Shown here: positions 62,123 to 64,000 of the stretch, piece by piece | Layout of the letters: every line of letters begins with the position of its first letter | Position numbering within the stretch: the stretch's first letter is position 1 | NCBI RefSeq assembly: GCF_021431925.1 | Contig: NZ_CP090371.1 | Location: 2,822,088-2,886,087, forward strand | Length of the DNA: 64,000 nt | Direction of reading: 5' to 3' | Source: Halobaculum sp. CBA1158 | GTDB taxonomy: Archaea; Halobacteriota; Halobacteria; Halobacteriales; Haloferacaceae | Notes under the pieces: model-generated | What the model was told of the DNA's origin: nothing | The model's database searches: none | Seen by the model: the letters and a program-made list of their open reading frames with translations, nothing else | Translations under genes and position numbers: made by a program

Positions 62123-62521
62123 CTACTTCCGGGAGACGAGCGCGCTGATGAGGTCCTCGTCCTTGTGCAGCGTCTCGATCTGATTGGCCGGGCCGATGAC
62201 GGTGAGCTTCTTCGCGGACTCCTCCTTGCCGAGGAGTCTCCCGACGAGCCCCTGGTTGGCCTGTTGGGTCGACGGGTACGTCTCGATCTCGATGCCGGAG
62301 AAGTCGTCGGGGCTGATCTCGGTCATCGTGACCTCGATGAGCTTCGACTCCTCCTCCGGAGACAGGCCGGCCTCGAGGACGACGATGTCGCCGTCGCGGA
62401 CCGAATCGAGGATCAGCCGGATCTTCTCCATCGAGGTGAGTCCCTCCATGCGCGCGCCGCTGATCAGGTCGATGCGGACGCCGTTGCCGTCGCCGTCGTC
62501 GGGTGTGGTCGCCTCGGGCAT
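62123..62521 (-). CDS. oapB: OapB (DUF2073 protein)
   Basis: A 132-residue protein with the DUF2073 core: VRIDLISGARMEGLTSMEKIRLILDSVRDGDIVVLEAGLSPEEE, TMTEISPDDFSGIEIETYP and EESAKKLTVIGPANQIETL. It is encoded between oapA and oapC at the origin. The ATG overlaps the OapA stop (TAATG) and the gene ends two bases before OapC starts. DUF2073 proteins are archaeal and often adjoin an Era-like GTPase; biochemical function is not known. Confidence 0.9.
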   Translation of the reverse strand: MPEATTPDDGDGNGVRIDLISGARMEGLTSMEKIRLILDSVRDGDIVVLEAGLSPEEESKLIEVTMTEISPDDFSGIEIETYPSTQQANQGLVGRLLGKEESAKKLTVIGPANQIETLHKDEDLISALVSRK

Positions 62522-63162
62522 TATCCGAAGTACTCCGCGATCTTCTCGTACACTTCGTCCATGTTATCCCCCTCCAGCGCCGACAGCGGCACCGTCTCGT
62601 GCTGCGGGAAGGCGTCGGAGATGCGCTTCACGTCGGCGTCGTCGAGGTCGACCTTGTTCGCGAAGATGAGCACCGGCAGGTCCTGGCTCTCGATGATCCC
62701 GATGAGCATCGTGTTGACCTGCGTGAAGGGGTCGGTGGTGGAGTCGAGCACGTAGATGACGCCGTCGACGTCCTCGCGGAGCCAGTGCATCGCCTCCGCG
62801 ACGCCCTCGGTCGCCTCTCGCGACCGTTTAACGGCGTCGTCTTTCTCCATGTCGTGATCGAGGAACTCCTTGTAATCGACCTTCGTGGTCACGCCGGGCG
62901 TGTCCACGATGTCGATGGTGACTGTCTTCCCGTTCCGCTCGATCTCGACGTTCTCCTTTCTGCGTGCGCGACGCGTTTCGTGCGGGATGTGACTCTCCGG
63001 ACCGACGGCGTCACCGGTCCAGTCGCGAGCGATCCGGTTCGCCAGCGTCGTCTTTCCCGCGTTGGGCGGTCCGTAGATTCCGATTCGTTTGGGCTCGTCG
63101 TCGGCGAAGAGCCGATCCGTTACCCGTGTGATACTGTCCCTGAGATTCGTGAGCAGACCCAT
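62521..63162 (-). CDS. oapA: OapA (Era-like GTP-binding protein)
   Basis: A protein of about 213 residues: G1 GPPNAGKTT, G3 DTPG, G4 NKVD. It is an Era/Obg-like GTPase without the usual KH domain. It forms an operon with OapB and OapC at the origin. The ATG at 63162 is selected because a strong GGAGGT lies four bases upstream. The frame continues 20 codons further, but the extension has no family resemblance. Confidence 0.9.
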   Translation of the reverse strand: MGLLTNLRDSITRVTDRLFADDEPKRIGIYGPPNAGKTTLANRIARDWTGDAVGPESHIPHETRRARRKENVEIERNGKTVTIDIVDTPGVTTKVDYKEFLDHDMEKDDAVKRSREATEGVAEAMHWLREDVDGVIYVLDSTTDPFTQVNTMLIGIIESQDLPVLIFANKVDLDDADVKRISDAFPQHETVPLSALEGDNMDEVYEKIAEYFG

Positions 63163-63237
63163 CCTGACCTCCGATTCCCCCGTACCGATAGGGGCATTGT
63201 CCCACCAAACCAGCCACGCCACTTAAGCACTACGTCA

Positions 63238-63254
63238 GACGGGCTACGCCCGTC
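63238..63254. other. Perfect hairpin upstream of oapA
   Basis: GACGGGC-TAC-GCCCGTC forms a 7-bp perfect stem with a 3-base loop, between the oapA start and the first ORB of the origin. It could be a structural or protein-binding element. Confidence 0.55.
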
Positions 63255-63333
63255 GTCGGGGGCATCGTACGGCGGTATTCGAGAGGTGTGTAACCGGTAC
63301 TCGGACGGCGGTTTGGACGTTCTCCTGCCCCCC

Positions 63334-63354
63334 ACCCCCTCGTTTCGTGTGGAA
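63334..63354 (-). other. Origin recognition box 1
   Basis: Read on the minus strand this 21-bp site starts TTCCACACGAAACGAGG and continues into the G-string GGGT; it agrees at 18 of 21 positions with ORB 2. It faces ORB 2 across the AT-rich segment. Confidence 0.75.
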
Positions 63355-63516
63355 CACGGACGATCGGGTGGGTCAGATGGAGAGAACCACGTTAGTATTC
63401 ACCACCTAAACCAAAAATAAACTCAACTTGCTAGTCGTACGGATATTGTTTGACGGCATGTAATATAAAGATGCTGACTGCTAGTGACACCCCTCCCCCC
63501 ACCTACCTGTGACTCG
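63355..63516. other. AT-rich segment between inverted ORBs (probable unwinding element)
   Basis: About 160 bp with clearly more A+T than the rest of the window, including CCAAAAATAAACTC and ATGTAATATAAAG. The flanks are C- and G-strings and inverted ORBs. This matches the duplex-unwinding element of known haloarchaeal origins. Confidence 0.7.
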
Positions 63517-63537
63517 TTCCACCAGAAACGAAGGGGT
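63517..63537 (+). other. Origin recognition box 2
   Basis: A plus-strand 21-bp site starting TTCCACCAGAAACGAAGG, followed by the G-rich string GGGGTGGGGGGCGGG. The motif and extended G-string are characteristic of haloarchaeal ORBs recognised by Orc1/Cdc6. Confidence 0.8.
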
Positions 63538-63969
63538 GGGGGGCGGGATCCAGCGCCCCGTCGAGTTGTTCACGTGGTCCGTCGACTCGCGCCGACCGCA
63601 CCGTTTCTAGTCGAAATCGGTTACCCGTTCGATCCCGTTCGGTACCTCTCGGCGTTCGATCTCGTTCGGTTTCGTGTCCCGAATGATCGGATCGAACGAT
63701 GGTATTCGATCGGAGGTGTCTCGGATTCTACGGAGCAGTCGGCGGCGACCCGGGAGTCGTTCCGCGAGCGTCAGGCTGCGCGCCGACCGACCGATCCCGC
63801 CACATCGGTCGGTACTGTACACCGCGTTCCCGTTCGAACAGTAACGCTTTTACACATGCTGTCCATCCACTTCGGTTGCATCACCTGGACGCCGACTGTC
63901 GCCCGAGGAAACGCTGAACCCGCGCTATACGGGCTCTCGTTCGCTTATTTCGCGGGTGTGTGGAACGGG

Positions 63970-63990
63970 TTCCAGTCGAAATGGAGGGGT
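63970..63990 (+). other. Third ORB-like site at the window edge
   Basis: A plus-strand site starting TTCCAGTCGAAATGGAGG matches ORB 2 at 16 of 21 positions, including TTCCA, GAAA and the final GGGGT. It may be a mini-ORB in front of orc1. Confidence 0.45.
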
Positions 63991-64000
63991 ATTCGAACGG

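Larger units (their letters stand above)
63163..64000. other. Chromosomal replication origin region (oriC type) and flanks
   Basis: No gene is supported here. The area contains a hairpin, two inverted ORBs flanking an AT-rich stretch, and a third ORB-like site at the right edge. Together with oapABC to the left this is the standard setting of the main haloarchaeal origin, with orc1/cdc6 expected to the right of the window. A 71-codon frame on the minus strand at 63607-63822 is probably spurious. The 63550-63960 part carries short repeats of CGTTCG-type sequence. Confidence 0.75.

Noticed and set aside
63163..63222. Upstream start of OapA adding 20 residues
   Set aside because: A strong GGAGGT lies just before the ATG at 63162 and the extra residues do not fit the GTPase family.
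63607..63822. 71-codon minus-strand frame in the origin region
   Set aside because: Arg-rich composition atypical of the acidic haloarchaeal proteome, no recognisable family and location in oriC repeats.

Overview
The window is chromosomal DNA from a halophilic archaeon of class Halobacteria. The evidence is very high GC, strongly acidic proteins with long Asp/Glu-rich stretches, leaderless genes with TATA elements about 27-30 nt upstream of the start codon, twin-arginine signals on secreted proteins, and archaeal or haloarchaeal families (S6e, Hel308, Cgi121, PurO, OapABC). The genus cannot be fixed from the sequence alone.

Layout. 1-6.98 kb (+): the end of a Vps62-like exported protein, then a compact group of a membrane-anchored G-domain protein, a multi-pass protein of unknown function and a membrane protein with a degenerate kinase domain. 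7.0-15.8 kb (-): a seven-gene cluster read here as a type IV secretion/DNA-transfer-like apparatus, with a VirB2-like pilin, a large exported protein, a VirB6/TrbL-like channel, an unknown soluble protein, a VirB3/PrgI-like protein, a free-standing VirB4 N-terminal domain and a VirB4 motor. No relaxase or VirD4-like coupling protein is visible in the window. 15.8-18.3 kb (-): MoxR ATPase, DUF4350 protein and a small membrane protein. 18.4-32 kb: mostly housekeeping genes, including a YdjM-like protein, S6e, a sensor kinase, a DHH phosphoesterase, UspA, a hydrolase, a Bat-type HTH regulator, Hel308, the KEOPS subunit Cgi121, a CNNM/CorC protein and tRNA-Gln. A tRNA-like 3' fragment with an AT-richer patch lies at 22.5-23.2 kb. 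32.2-38.7 kb (+): a DUF1028 protein and a complete oligopeptide-type ABC transporter. 38.8-44.4 kb (+): an AddAB-like helicase/nuclease pair. 45.2-46.2 kb: a lower-GC islet with a Doc-like Fic protein. 46.3-50.3 kb (-): a MacB-like ABC system with a TetR regulator and a candidate operator. 50.5-61.2 kb: purO, phosphoesterase, MFS, aspartate kinase, MATE transporter and small membrane or exported proteins. 61.4-64 kb: oapC-oapB-oapA and the replication origin.

The right end has the usual haloarchaeal oriC arrangement: inverted origin recognition boxes (ORBs) with G-strings flank an AT-rich segment, next to oapABC. The orc1/cdc6 gene is expected just beyond the right edge. A further well-matched ORB stands alone about 32 kb away, beside tRNA-Gln.

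The item most worth following up is the 7.0-15.8 kb apparatus, which resembles the core of conjugative machines but has no visible DNA-processing genes, as in the archaeal Ced/Ted DNA-import systems. The convergent G-domain/pseudokinase group beside it may be a partner. Other notable items are an 18-codon leaderless leader peptide coupled to aspartate kinase, and many 30-36 bp tandem duplications, several of which copy the ends of genes.
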